DNA of 64,000 bases from Sphagnum compactum (taxonomy: Eukaryota > Bryophyta > Sphagnopsida > Sphagnales): positions 8,742,001 through 8,806,000 of the forward strand of contig OZ234498.1 of assembly GCA_965153455.1 (NCBI GenBank). Reading direction: 5' to 3'. The notes beneath the pieces were generated by a model. It saw only the letters and a list, made by a program, of their open reading frames with translations. It was not told the DNA's origin and did not search any database. Made by a program: the position numbers and the translations under genes. Below, one piece after another: positions 53,056 through 64,000 of this stretch (position 1 is its first letter; every line of letters starts with the position of its first letter).

Positions 53056-55447
53056 TTAGTCGACTTCTTCAATCTTGGGGCCTGGACCACCAGATGCACC
53101 TCCAGTTGATGCACCATATCCACCACCACCGTAAGCATCTTCGCCAGGGCCAGTACCGCTTGCACCTCCTCCTCCTTGGTACATGCGTGCTATAATGGGG
53201 TTGCAAATTCCCTCCAGTTCCTTCTGCTTGTCTTCAAACTCGTCGACTTCAGCCAGTTGGTTCTGGTCCAGCCATTGAATCGCACTTTCAACTGCTTTCT
53301 CGATTTTCTGTTTATCGTCGGCACTGAGTTGTCCTGAGATTTTGTCGTCTCTGATGGTGTTCTTCATGTTGTAGGCGTAATTTTCGAGGCCGTTTTTGGC
53401 ATCCACTTTCCTCTTCACCTCCTCGTCTTCCGCTTTGTACTTCTCTGCATCTTGCACCATCTTCTCGATGTCGACCTTGCTTAGTCTGCCCTTGTCGTTG
53501 GTGATGGTGATTTTATTCTTCACACCTGCCGTCTTGTCTTCAGCCGAGACGTTAAGGATGCCGTTGGCGTCGATGTCGAAAACCACGTTCACTTGTGGTA
53601 CACCTCTTGGTGCCGGTGGAATGCCCGAGAGCTCAAACTTCCCAAGAAGGTTGTTGTCCCGAGTTCTAGCTCTCTCGCCCTCGTACACTTGAATGAGCAC
53701 ACCAGGCTGATTGTCTGCGTAAGTAGAAAACACTTGCTCCTTCTTCGTAGGAATGGTGGTATTTCTGGGGATCAACGTTGTCATCACTCCCCCCGCAGTT
53801 TCCAGACCAAGACTCAACGGTGTTACGTCCAACAGCAACAGATCCTGAACTTTGGAATCCCCTTCTCCACTCAGAATGGCAGCTTGCACAGCAGCTCCAT
53901 ACGCAACTGCCTCGTCGGGGTTGATGCTTTTGCACAACTCCTTCCCGTTGAAAAAGTCCTGTAGAAGGCTTTGTACCTTGGGAATACGAGTGGAGCCTCC
54001 TACAAGCACCACTTCGTGTACCTGTCCCTTGTCCATCTTCGCATCTCGCAAGCATTTCTCCACAGGCTCCATGCACTTTCTGAACAGATCCATGTTCAAC
54101 TCCTCAAATCTTGCTCTTGTAATGGTCGAGTAGAAATCCACACCTTCGTATAGCGAGTCGATCTCGATCGTAGTTTGAGCGGTGGATGAGAGAGTTCTCT
54201 TTGCGCGCTCGCACGCTGTGCGCAGGCGACGAAGAGCCCTGGCATTTCCAGAAATGTCTTTCTTGTACTTTCTCTTGAATTCTTGCACGAAATGGTTCAC
54301 CATTCGATTGTCGAAATCCTCGCCGCCAAGATGAGTGTCGCCTGCTGTGGACTTCACCTCAAAAATGCCTTCCTCGATCGTCAGAAGTGAGACATCGAAC
54401 GTTCCTCCTCCAAGGTCGAAAATGAGGATGTTCTTCTCTCCAGATGACTGCGCTTTCTTATCCAGGCCGTAAGCAATAGCCGCAGCCGTCGGCTCATTGA
54501 TGATGCGAAGCACGTTAAGACCGGAAATCACGCCTGCATCTTTCGTCGCTTGCCTCTGAGAGTCATTGAAATAGGCAGGCACGGTAATGACGGCATTCTT
54601 CACCGTCTTGCCGAGGAAAGCCTCCGCAATTTCCTTCATCTTCACCAGCACCATCGACGATATCTCTTCCGCGCCGAATTGCTTTTGTTCGCCCTTGAAA
54701 GTCACAACAATCACCGGCTTATCGTTAGGTCCCGGGATGAGCTTGAACGGCCACAGTTTTATGTCACTCTGTACAGAGGGATCACTGTAACGTCTTCCGA
54801 TTAAGCGCTTCGCATCTGCAGTGTGCACACAAGAATTTTGACGAATTTTCATGTCAGATCATCAAGATGAAGCTCGGGAAGCACCAGATCACAATTCAGA
54901 TCCCTCCTCAACTATCACATGAGAAATCCTTGTTGAAACAGACATGGATAAGACAATAGCTGGCTTGCATCTCACACAAACAAGATGTGATTGGATAACA
55001 CGCCCTACTAGACAGATCCTTGCATCCCTGGAGACTTAGCTCGAAGATCTTGCATAAGACATCTTGATTTTTCCTGATCACTCGAGAATATAGACGACTA
55101 AAATGGACATAGATCAACATGCACTTGCGAAGCGTAGCATCTGCTGCACCGACTGATAACGCGGCATTCATGCACACGAAAACAACTTGCAAGACTGTTC
55201 TTCCACTCGATTTTGCAACGGCGATAAAGCAATACTTACCGAAAACTGTGTTCTGCGGATTCATGGCCACTTGATTCTTGGCCGCATCGCCAATAAGACG
55301 CTCGGTATCCGTGAACGCGACGTAGGAAGGCGTCGTTCGGTTACCTTGATCATTTGCAATGATCTCGACTCGATCATGTTGCCACACTCCCACACAACTG
55401 TACGTGGTACCGAGATCGATCCCGATAGCAGGTCCTTCTCCCGCCAT
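53056..55447 (-). CDS. HSP70: Cytosolic/nuclear HSP70 (HSC70-type chaperone)
   Basis: Two exons on the minus strand, 55447-55240 and 54815-53056, encode 655 aa. The junction falls inside the aspartate codon of [13 protein letters not shown], the conserved position of the intron in plant cytosolic HSP70 genes. All three family signatures are intact: IDLGTTYS at 10-17, [14 protein letters not shown] at 201-214, and [12 protein letters not shown] near 340. They are followed by the substrate-binding domain and a Gly-rich lid tail ending in EEVD, the TPR co-chaperone docking signal of cytosolic forms. There is no transit peptide or KDEL. It binds unfolded proteins in an ATP cycle with J-proteins and exchange factors. 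Upstream are a TATA box and an array of heat-shock elements, so strong heat induction is expected, while the intron suggests some basal expression. Length and motifs are typical and no defect is seen. Confidence 0.98.
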
Positions 55448-55771
55448 TATATCGTCCTCAAAACAGCAGCACTACTTGAACGTCCTATAACCTTCAAGCA
55501 CTAGAAATCAATATACAGAATCGTTTGAAGCTGTGTCACGTATCAATCAAACGCTGAAAACTCAAAAACACTGAACACTTTTTTTCCCCTCTCTCCGGGG
55601 CGCTTCTCAGAGGACCAAAAGAACAAATATCCACAACTAGAAAAAACAGAAGAATGTCTGATTGATCGCCTTCCTTACGGCAATCAGCAATGCTCCTGTG
55701 TAAGTACTATTCCGAATTCTGCACTTGCGATGAATCGATTACGAAATGAGGAATTCGGAGGCGGAGTGCTA

Positions 55772-55779
55772 TTCTTATA
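55772..55779 (-). promoter_or_regulatory. TATA box of HSP70
   Basis: TATAAGAA on the minus strand, about 325 bp upstream of the start codon and about 67 bp downstream of the heat-shock-element array. This is the usual order of an inducible HSP promoter. Transcription would start near 55745. Confidence 0.6.
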
Positions 55780-55845
55780 CCATGCACTGCAGGATGCGTC
55801 CAGCGACAACCAGATGCTTCTCGCTGACGAAAATCCCTCCACAAT

Positions 55846-55933
55846 TTCTCGACGCTCCTCGAACGCTCCACAGTTTTCTCGATGCTCCTCGACCGCTCTG
55901 GAAGACTGTGCAGAGCTCTGGAAGGGTCGAGAC
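55846..55933 (-). promoter_or_regulatory. Extended heat-shock-element array
   Basis: On the + strand, 3-bp units at exact 5-bp steps alternate between TTC-like and GAA-like: TTC 55846, GAC 55851, TCC 55856, GAA 55861, CTC 55866; then TTC 55876, GAT 55881, TCC 55886, GAC 55891, CTC 55896, GAA 55901; then CTC 55916, GAA 55921, GTC 55926, GAC 55931. All three runs stay in one 5-bp register. Perfect units are TTC 55846, GAA 55861, TTC 55876, GAA 55901 and GAA 55921. Most others have one mismatch. This is what trimeric HSF binds cooperatively. Confidence 0.65.
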
Positions 55934-56880
55934 AGGGGGTCTTTTTGGGTGGACTGGCAATCATCCAGAAAAAGGATTTAGCCAAATTTGGCTACAGCTC
56001 ATGGAGCAAAGTGTAGAAGCAGTGTTTTTTTTTTTCCCAATTTTCTCATGTTGCTCCAAAAGTGGTGATCAGCCACAAGAGGATTTAGCCAAATCTGGCT
56101 ACAAGACAAATAGAGAAATAGAAAATCTAGGAATCCTATTACATGTTGGTGAAACACTAGAACGTATTAGCTAAATATGGCGATTTCAAAAGGAGAAAAC
56201 TAAAAATCTGTCAAAATTTTCCAACAATCTTAGAATTTCTTTTTTTTTGAATCCTCCAAATTTGGCGATTTTTTTGGAATTTTTATAAATATATCAAAAT
56301 GCCGAATTTTCGCCACAGATAAAATCACTGCGTAGAAGGTATGGTGTAAATCTGGCAATTTTCATTTCTTTTTCCTAAAAATATGGCGATTTATTTTCCC
56401 TTTTTCCCAAAAAAAAAACCTTTGTAGGATTGGCAATCCCTTTTGTTATCATCACCAAGTGGCAGAATTTCGCCCAAAATAAAAGGCTGAATCAAGGCTG
56501 GTAGCCTTTTTTTTTAACTGGGAAATTTAGTCAAAAAAATGAAAAAAAATGAAGTGATTTTGGAGGGTTTTAATTGGCAGAAGCAAGGGAAAAGAAAGAA
56601 AGAAATAAATATAAATCGCCAGATTTCTATATTTGGTTTTTCAGTGTCTAGCCATAAATATCAAAGGTTGATTAAATATTTGTACTTCATATTACTGGTT
56701 TATAGCCAGATTTGGCGAAATATTCCTAGGGATGATCCCCATTTTTTTTACATCTTCATATGGATGATCGCCACTTAAAGCTACATTTAAAAAACAATCC
56801 TGGAAAAGAAAAAAAAAATACAGGAACGTGGTCCAGAAGCTGGGGCTTAGGGAACAACAAAACTTCCTGCTAGCAGACAA
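55934..56880. other. AT-rich spacer with repeated TTTAGCCAAAT(C/T)TGGC
   Basis: No gene. The phrase GGATTTAGCCAAAT(T/C)TGGCTACA occurs at about 55974 and 56081, and related GCGATTT/GGCGAAA phrases recur to 56760. It appears to be degenerate dispersed sequence. Confidence 0.5.
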
Positions 56881-57190
56881 GGAGTGGGCGGGGGAATCCC
56901 CCCCTTTGTCGCTTCTTTGCCGACCGCATGTAATCTAGTTTCGGTCGGCGCCACTTCGTCATACCACGTGGAGAGCCAAGCGCATATGTGGATACTGCAC
57001 GAGCCCTCTATCCTCCAGGTGGCACGTGTTGGTGTCCAGCGTGAGTCGGGTCACCCGGAGTTGAGCAGGGGTCCGCCACCCGCGTAATAAGGACGGCACG
57101 GGCAGCTAACTACATATCCGCCACCCGTCTGACCGTTAACGACGATCCGATAGATACCCGGACCTTGAGTCGTGGAGTGTAGGGCAGTCC
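56881..57190. other. GC-rich island with G-box and DRE-like cores
   Basis: About 310 bp is far richer in GC and CpG than either flank. It contains the palindromic G-box CCACGTGG (56964-56971), a second CACGTG (57023-57028), and CCGAC/GTCGG cores at 56920-56924, 56944-56948 and 57044-57048. These are the binding cores of bZIP/ABF and DREB/CBF factors. It could be a distal regulatory block, an orphan promoter or inserted foreign sequence. No adjacent coding exon was found. Confidence 0.45.
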
Positions 57191-57540
57191 CCCCCCCCGC
57201 CCCTTTTTGTTTCTTCTTTTTGTGCATGTTGTTGTTGAACTTTTAAGAACCGGTTCACTTGACCGCTTTTCATGAATCGATATTTTTTTTAAAATTTCTT
57301 TTCTGAACATTTAGAGAATTATTTTTTTTGCCTACAGTCCACAATTGAAAACTAAATTGAGGTTTTTTGAACTGAGAATATTTTTTTCAAGTCTCATTTG
57401 CAGGTTTTTTTACATATTCAAAATTTAGATCCAAAGTTTTAAGTTCATTCCCTATTAGATTTTATTTATTTATTTATTCTCTCAAGCAAAGGGATTGTGC
57501 ACCAATTAGGCTTGGTGGATTGTCCACCTTCCTATTAATT

Positions 57541-57760
57541 AGATGAGGTGCCTCCCAAGTTCAATTTTTTTTTCTATGAGCTGCCAATTTGATTGGCCCA
57601 TCACTCAATTTGAAATGAAATTATGAAGGCTCCCCCAAAATAGAAGGTTCTATTTTCAAGTATACAGTTCATCCCCTTTGGCCCGGCTATATAGATGAAA
57701 GGAGGACAACAATTGCCAAAGCATATGGGATAAAAGTGAGCTGCTATGGAAAACATGTTA
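57541..57760 (+). repeat. Dispersed repeat family 3, copy 2
   Basis: Collinear with 27970-28185, with indels of up to about 20 bp (an extra GGCCCGGCTATATAGATG block here). Both copies are followed by unrelated sequence after the GAGTGGGG/AAGTGAGCTGCTAT junction. Confidence 0.8.
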
Positions 57761-60590
57761 ATAATCAATGTGAAATCTCAAATCACCAAAAGTGATTTGA
57801 GGTCACACAAGATGGGGTTTATATCCCATGATAAATATCTCAAACTTCGTTCACACATGAACTAATTCAAGATTAATTAATTAGTTTAACTAACCTAGTT
57901 TATCCCTAATTAACTAAGACCTAACTAAGCAACTAAACTAACACACCTAACAACATAGTGGAATAAAAAAAAATCTAATAATTGATGTAAACACTTTTTT
58001 TCCCATTTTGTTAATTTGGGAATTTTAATTATGCTTGAATTAATCATAATATTATGAAGCTCATGTGGGTTTGATATTGCAATTTATAAATGGTTCAACT
58101 AAATCATAACTACCATGGTACCTTCATAGCTTTAACACAAATTTATTTTCAAAATGTTTAGTGCAATTTATTAAAATTAGACTTTCACCGTAAAGGTCTT
58201 TCAACCCCAAGTTGTTGAAGAACCAACCTTTACATCCACTTCTATTTTCCTTAGTAGTTTTGGAAATCCGAAAAACTTTTCATCAACCCTTTTCATTAAA
58301 CCTTGAAAATGGTACAAATTTTTAATAATGTTTCCCAATAATCCACAATTTGGCTTTACTCCTAACAACTAGAATTTTCTACAACACCTTGTAACCACAC
58401 ATAAAGCTTTTACAAGCATACAAGTCACAATGTCAAAACCAATGTTGGCAAGGTATCAAATTTTGGCCAAGTACATATCAATTAAAAGCATGCACCCAGG
58501 TGTGGGGTGTTTTGACCATTAGGCTCTAGTCAATGAAAAAATTCAATACCCTTTACCACATTTTTATTGTCCCATACACATGCAATGTTCATACCTAGGT
58601 GGGCCTTGAGCTTTGCAAAGATTGCGACATGCATTGGTGGAATAGGCATTTCACGTCACACACTAGTGCAAGGCATTAAGCTTTAGGGTTAAAAAAATTT
58701 ATGTATGAGTTTTGACGCACCCCTAAACCCCTTGAAATATTCAAAGGCGAATCTCAAAGTGAAAATAACAAAAAAAAAAATTGGAACATGCTCCCTAGCT
58801 CATAACACTTTGGGGGTAAAAGGGGTGTGTTAAAGCTCCAAGATGGGGACTAAGAAGAGTGACAAGTGTGCCAATTATTCATATCAATCTGCACAAACCA
58901 AACAACGAGTTGGTTAGTGCATAATTGGAGCATTTTTGGTGCATGAACGAGCCACGAGCATACACAAATTCACAAAACTCACCATGGCCCGAACTTGGGG
59001 GAAGCCATCACCTTCCTCCTTATAGTGTTCTCTTTGACACGTCATGAGGGCTACATCCAAATGGCGTTTTTCCCAGTATTCCCAAGTTGGGAGATTTGCA
59101 ATTCTCGAAATTGGGACTCCCACCACTTTGGACGCCCATAACTTCTTGTGTAGACATCTAATTGAGGTGAGGTTTAAAGCAAAGTTGTACCCCTCGTTGA
59201 GAACTTTTCAATGATGTGTGGCATGCCTCTTGTACGCATGTAACTCAGGGCAATTTTTGACTTTTAATGGTTAGGAATCTAATTCACACTTTGACTTTCG
59301 ACCTTTCTTTCGGTCATAACTTGTGTTATAAATAGTCAAATGGATCATGCAAGCCCATTTTAGATATCTACATTTTAAAAGCTTTTCAATAGTATAAGGA
59401 AATCTTCAATCCAATGAGTTTTAACCCCTCAAATCGTTCTCTGCAAATTTGGAAGTCCATTAGGAATCCAACTCCCAATTTAAGAATCCACTTGGAAATG
59501 TGTGGACTCATTCCCTCACATTTTCCTACACTCCCGGGAGTGTGAATGTGATTCCCGGGCTGCACTCTTGGCCCGCAACTTTCCATGCCCTTGCTTTGGT
59601 CATGAGCCCATAGTTAGGGTCATGACAAGTTTTGCAAAGTCTTGATGGGTTTTAGTTTTTTGTTGATGGGAGAGATGTTGGTTTGTGGTTTTGTGCAATC
59701 ATGATGGAAACAACTATGCAACAAATAGGAGCACTAAATTTTCCCTTAAAGTGTTTTATTATTGATGTCATTAACAATTACTACATTGTTGTTCAAATAA
59801 GCTTTAAGTTCTTTTGTTGCACATTGTTCCATTTTAAACCAATGAATAAAGGTTTTATGTGCTTTGGTTTCTGTTGCATCATCATGTTTGGATTCAGGGC
59901 CTATGTGAAACACCAAGGTCTATGTTTTGGTTTTGATTGTTGCATTTGTTGACATTTTAGATTTCATTGTCATGTTTGAATTCTGTGTTTTGTTGTTTTC
60001 ATCATTCAATTTGCATTCTTAATGGTTGTGTTCAACTACTCTTTCACTTTCGATCATCGATGGTTGTTTTCTAATGTTTTTTCAATTTCCATCATCAAAT
60101 GGGTGCTCTATTGTTTTGGTTTGTTGGTTCATCACAAAAGAATTTCCCCACTATTACAAAAGAGTTTTTTCATTGTTGTAGAAAAGTTTTCTCATTTTTT
60201 TCAATTTAGAATTAAAGGTGTTTTTTGTTTTAAATTTCTTAAGGTTTAATTTTCATTGTCAATTTACAATGAATGTAGATAATCAAAATGTCTATATGAA
60301 TGGAATGACAAAAGATGGGGAAGGATATTTTTTTGTTTAAATTGATTATGGCATCAGCATTGGTGAAGTGCAAGGGGTTGGGAGTGGTGATGGTGGGCTT
60401 AGATTTAAAGCAAGTCCTAGCGTTAGATGTTGATAGAATGTTCAGTGAAGATGACTTGGAAATTCTTGAAGTTGAAGTTGTTGTATGACAAGAACAACTA
60501 CTTGTTCTATTAAAACTCAACCAAAGGTTCTAAATCACATGGCAAAGATCAACAAGTATGTGAACATTTTTCAAATTTAATGACCTCAAT
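57761..60590. other. AT-rich intergenic DNA, no gene supported
   Basis: Short open frames only (for example 58914-59126 minus and 59683-59952 plus), with no motif. The phrase CATCATGTTTGGATT/CATCGATGGTTG recurs around 59880-60070, suggesting old repeat debris upstream of the transposase remnant. Confidence 0.45.
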
Positions 60591-61890
60591 GATATTGTGG
60601 GTGTTTGTTAGTCTCCAAGAATGAATGCATTTTATGCCATAATGTGTAGTGAGAAAAGGTAAGTCAAAATTCTACTCAAAGTTGGAAAGGCTTGGTTATG
60701 TATAACTAAGACCATGGAACAATTACAATGAGTCATTATGTTGTTTTGGAGCATTTTATAGTTCTAAAGTTGTACTAAAGATGATGTTCTAGGGCTACCA
60801 TAGAATCTAATGCTCACCAAAATGCTAAAAGAAACCAACCACAGCCTCCATTGCTAATTTCTTCAATAATGGAATCCCATAAAAAGAACAAACCCTAATA
60901 AAAAATAGTTCCTTGAACATCTGATATTCTACATTGCAAAGGGCTACCATCCATTGCTCCAATAAAAACACCTAGTTGAAAAGGTTTATCCTTCGTTAAT
61001 GTAGTCAGGTTGTGTTCCTAACAAACAACAATTCACAAATGAAGTTATCATAATGATGGTCAACAAGACCATGGAACGGTATGTGCTTCTATGGGCTTGT
61101 TGAAGCAACCACATTACTACCAATTTTGACTTGTAAATGTCCCAAAGACACTTTGACACCTTCGCACTTGTTGTAAATTACATCAACAAAAAGTGGGAAA
61201 CATGTCATATTACAATTGGGGTTTTTGAGGTTCATGAAACATTAAGGGCTACCATGGTTATGCAATCGAAGGACTTGCTTGCTCGGTATGAATTGTTGTA
61301 TAGCATACAGTAAAATTGAAGGTGCCAATTTGAACACTGTCATCATGGCTTTAATGAACATTGTGTCTTTATTTCCACTATAGTTGCCACCCTATGTTGT
61401 CACTTGTTATGGGCATGCCATGTCAAAGTGTCATCAATATGCTACTAATGACTTTAAGATATGTGATGGAATGCAAGAAGTTTCTCTTGGGGATGTTTGG
61501 TCTTCTTTACAAAATATTGTTACTTGAATGAAAGGTAGACATGAATGAGTTAAGGTTTGTAGAGATGCATCCTTTCCCCTTCCAAAATTAAAGACTCATA
61601 TCAAAATGTGATTTGCATCCAAAGTGATTTTATTCAAAGAAACCTTAGAGTTCAAATATTGGGTTTTTTTGGCCATAAACCTTTGCTATTCAAAGAAAAA
61701 CATTGCTTTGCAAAGCAAAATTCCTATCCTTCACACATGGTTTATGGAACAAAAAATGTTAGAAATTTTGACTCCAACAATTAACCCAATGTGTCTTAAA
61801 CCAATTCATTGCAATCTTTCTACCATATCCATGTGTGTTATGATGCACAATAACAATTTTGGTCCAATTAATATGATGTAGGTATATGGG
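60591..61890 (+). pseudogene. Decayed hAT-superfamily transposase of a second family
   Basis: Plus-strand broken frames carry, in order: RMNAFYAIMCSEKRKVK (about 60620), LIFYIAKGYHP (about 60930), NEVIIMMVNKTMERYVL (about 61040), VVNYINKKWETCHITIG then FEVHETL (about 61170-61240), LLARYELL (about 61280), CYGHAMSKCHQYATND (about 61410), and KVILFKETLEFKY (61620). The series resembles plant hAT transposases with a DUF659-like RNase-H core. Many stops and shifts separate the pieces. It differs from copies A and B in sequence and orientation. Confidence 0.65.
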
Positions 61891-64000
61891 CAAGCAAAAA
61901 TCTGCTTCATTGTTTTAATTTTTCTAGTTCAAGGTTTTTTGTTTAAAGTTTATATTTTTTCATTTTTTTTGTTTAGGGTTCATGTTTAGGTTCCAATTTT
62001 TTGAATTTTTTTGTTGATTGTAGGTTGGTGATTTTGATGATGAATTGATGCAATTGGGCATTGCATGTGGGTTAAAGTTTTGGTGTGTTGACCATCCTTG
62101 ACCTTGGCATCATCATTTCAACCACATGCCACTCACAAGATGTTGGTTCTTATGCTTGACCCATGATTTAAAAATATATAATTCATCCAAAATTATATGG
62201 GGTGTGAATTGGCCATGTAAATTGCTACAAAATATAAAATTGTGGAATTTTTATGCGACTATTGTGAATTGTTTACAATACCCTAACACCATCTTTTATT
62301 AAAGTTGAACCTACTAAGTCTTTTACACTTGAGTTGGGTGTATTTGGGGCTCTGATTTCTATTTAAAAGGTTGCATTTGGGTTGCTTAAAGCTTATCTAT
62401 CATTTTTCAAGAAAATTATAATAATGCATGCAAATGCATTAAGTCCTTTGACTTGGTGGGAAAAAAATGAACAATAATTTTCTAATATTTCACATCTAAC
62501 ACAGCAATTCATGGGCATTATTAATTCAAAAATAGAAACTAAAAGTATTTTCAATATGGCAAGAATCATCACAAGTTTGAAATGTTGTAACTTGGGATTA
62601 AAAATATGGATAAGTTGGTTTTCGTTATGAAAAATTGGCCAAATAATCCTAGACTTGGGTGCACAATTAGGTCTAAATCAATCGAGGAATATCTTGAGAT
62701 TGAAAATGGCATGGTGTTGAAAAATGAAGATTTGATTTTTAATCAATTTGTTTGAAAAAGATTGACATTAAGTGGTGTCATAATGTCATAGAAAAAAGAT
62801 TTTTTGGCATAGAAAAAAGTGGATGCATAGTATGTGAAGAGAAAAATGGGAGCCATCTAATTGCACTTGGGATTTGGTTTTTGTTATTTCGATTTGTTGG
62901 TTAAAGGTACATTAACCCCCCATTTTGTGTTGAATGATTTTGTGATTTGTTAGATGTGCAAGTAAACCTTAAGGGGCAAAGTGACTCAATGATGAGCAAA
63001 GGAAAAATGTGAAACAACCTTATTTTTTCAAAGCTCCACAATAGGTCAAAGGTCATTGTGGTGTTATTGATGCTTGATATATGTTTGTTAGATCTAATGT
63101 GGGGTATTTTTTTGCAAAAAATTAATTTTAGATTGAAGGACTGCATGGGCTTGATGAAATTGCATTGGGATGTTTCCATGAAAGTTTCTAATTTGCAGAT
63201 TGTAGATTTGGTTTTGAATTGAAGGATTGTGGGTTTAGTGAACTAAATTGGGGTGTCTTTGTTGGGGCTTCCAGTTTGCATATTACAATTATGGTTATGA
63301 GTTCTCAATTTTTTGTTATTTGACACAATGTTCCAAATTTGTATCATTGCACCTAGGGTCAATTTCCACATGACTAGATGGTCTTAAAATTTGAAGGGTA
63401 TGGTTTGATGCAATTGTGTTGAATGTATTCAACATGACATCAATTGTTTGAAAGAGTTTCAATCATGGTTGTTTGACTAAGTTTTGTTTGTGTGTGCGCA
63501 AATCGCAAGAGTTTGAGAATGAACTCTACAACCCACTACAAAATTTGTGGATCAAATTGCTAAGGTTAAAGGTGAAAATGAACAACAATTTGTAGTGTGC
63601 CATCAACAACTCCAACTTACTGGAATGTTTTGCCACCTTAGTAGCAAGGTTGTAATTATTTAATTATTTAGACTACAATATTTTGTTAGTTTTAGTATGG
63701 CTCCTTTAAAATAATAATTAAATTATTTGAGTGCACCCACCAACTCATTAATACTATATCACAATATATACTTGATATACTAAGAAAAGGCGGGTAAGGT
63801 CTTTGTCAGGTTCTTAATCAAGTTGATTATTGATACCTTACCCTTGCTGACAAGCAGTCATTTTCCCAATAACCAGCCAATAAACCTCTTCAATAAACAT
63901 TGCCTTTGTATTTCTATCTCAACTTCACCACATATCAATACCAAGGAGGTCATTGTACTCTAACATAGTAAGCTTATTTCCCCCATGAATGCAATATCAT
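61891..64000. other. AT-rich DNA, no gene supported
   Basis: No conserved open frame or repeat structure was recognised to the end of the window. The first part may be the 3' portion of the preceding transposon remnant. The last 250 bp show no coding or splice signals that I can support. Confidence 0.45.

Noticed and set aside
53396-54804. Several plus-strand open frames of 60-120 codons across the HSP70 locus
   Set aside because: Antisense shadows of the highly biased HSP70 coding strand.
61395-61470. CYGHAMSKCHQYATND as a retroviral-type CCHC zinc knuckle
   Set aside because: The C-x2-C-x4-H-x4-C spacing is not met, and the surrounding blocks fit a hAT transposase better than a Gag protein.

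Overview
This window looks like nuclear DNA from a land plant. A moss or other bryophyte is the best guess. Genes are split by GT-AG introns of roughly 70-1,100 bp in AT-rich surroundings, and plant-type telomere repeats (TTTAGGG) occur. The hAT-like transposase remnants resemble, from memory, families known from moss genomes. Assignment to a genus is not possible from sequence alone.

Layout. (1) 0-2.5 kb: AT-rich DNA with an interstitial telomeric repeat, a Tourist-like MITE and a fold-back repeat. (2) 2.9-6.3 kb (+): a four-exon gene for a 931-aa low-complexity protein I do not recognise. (3) 8.1-12.6 kb (-): a multi-exon gene for a second unrecognised protein, with a 39-bp minisatellite inside an exon. 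(4) 16.3-19.6 kb (-): a six-exon chloroplast-type Nudix hydrolase (NUDT26/27-like). (5) 19.6-28.2 kb: repeats and a decayed hAT-like element. (6) 28.6-38.7 kb (+): the splicing factor SR140/U2SURP, orthologous to Arabidopsis RRC1, with all 17 coding exons solved (1,076 aa). (7) 38.7-40.6 kb: repeats. (8) 40.6-41.9 kb (-): an intronless stand-alone UDP-glucose 4,6-dehydratase matching only the N-terminal half of plant rhamnose synthase (RHM). (9) 42-49.9 kb: intergenic, with a second copy of the hAT-like element. (10) 50.3-51.4 kb (-): a two-exon DTW-domain tRNA-uridine aminocarboxypropyltransferase. (11) 53.1-55.4 kb (-): cytosolic HSP70 with the conserved plant intron and a heat-shock promoter. 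(12) 55.9-64 kb: a GC-rich island with G-boxes, dispersed repeats and a third, different hAT remnant.

The genes are independent single-copy eukaryotic loci, not an operon or a cluster. The main things beyond ordinary housekeeping annotation are: a long heat-shock-element array in one 5-bp register upstream of HSP70; a dehydratase-only RHM-like gene; a diverged ~340-bp element lying in sense orientation in introns of two unrelated genes; a 16-bp telo-box sequence shared by the SR140 and DTW leaders; and several dispersed or tandem repeat families. I found no evidence for a novel multi-gene system. Exon coordinates were derived by hand from reading-frame continuity and GT-AG sites. Those for the Nudix, SR140, DTW, HSP70 and first unknown gene close in frame throughout; the last two junctions and one acceptor of the 8-12.6 kb gene are unresolved.
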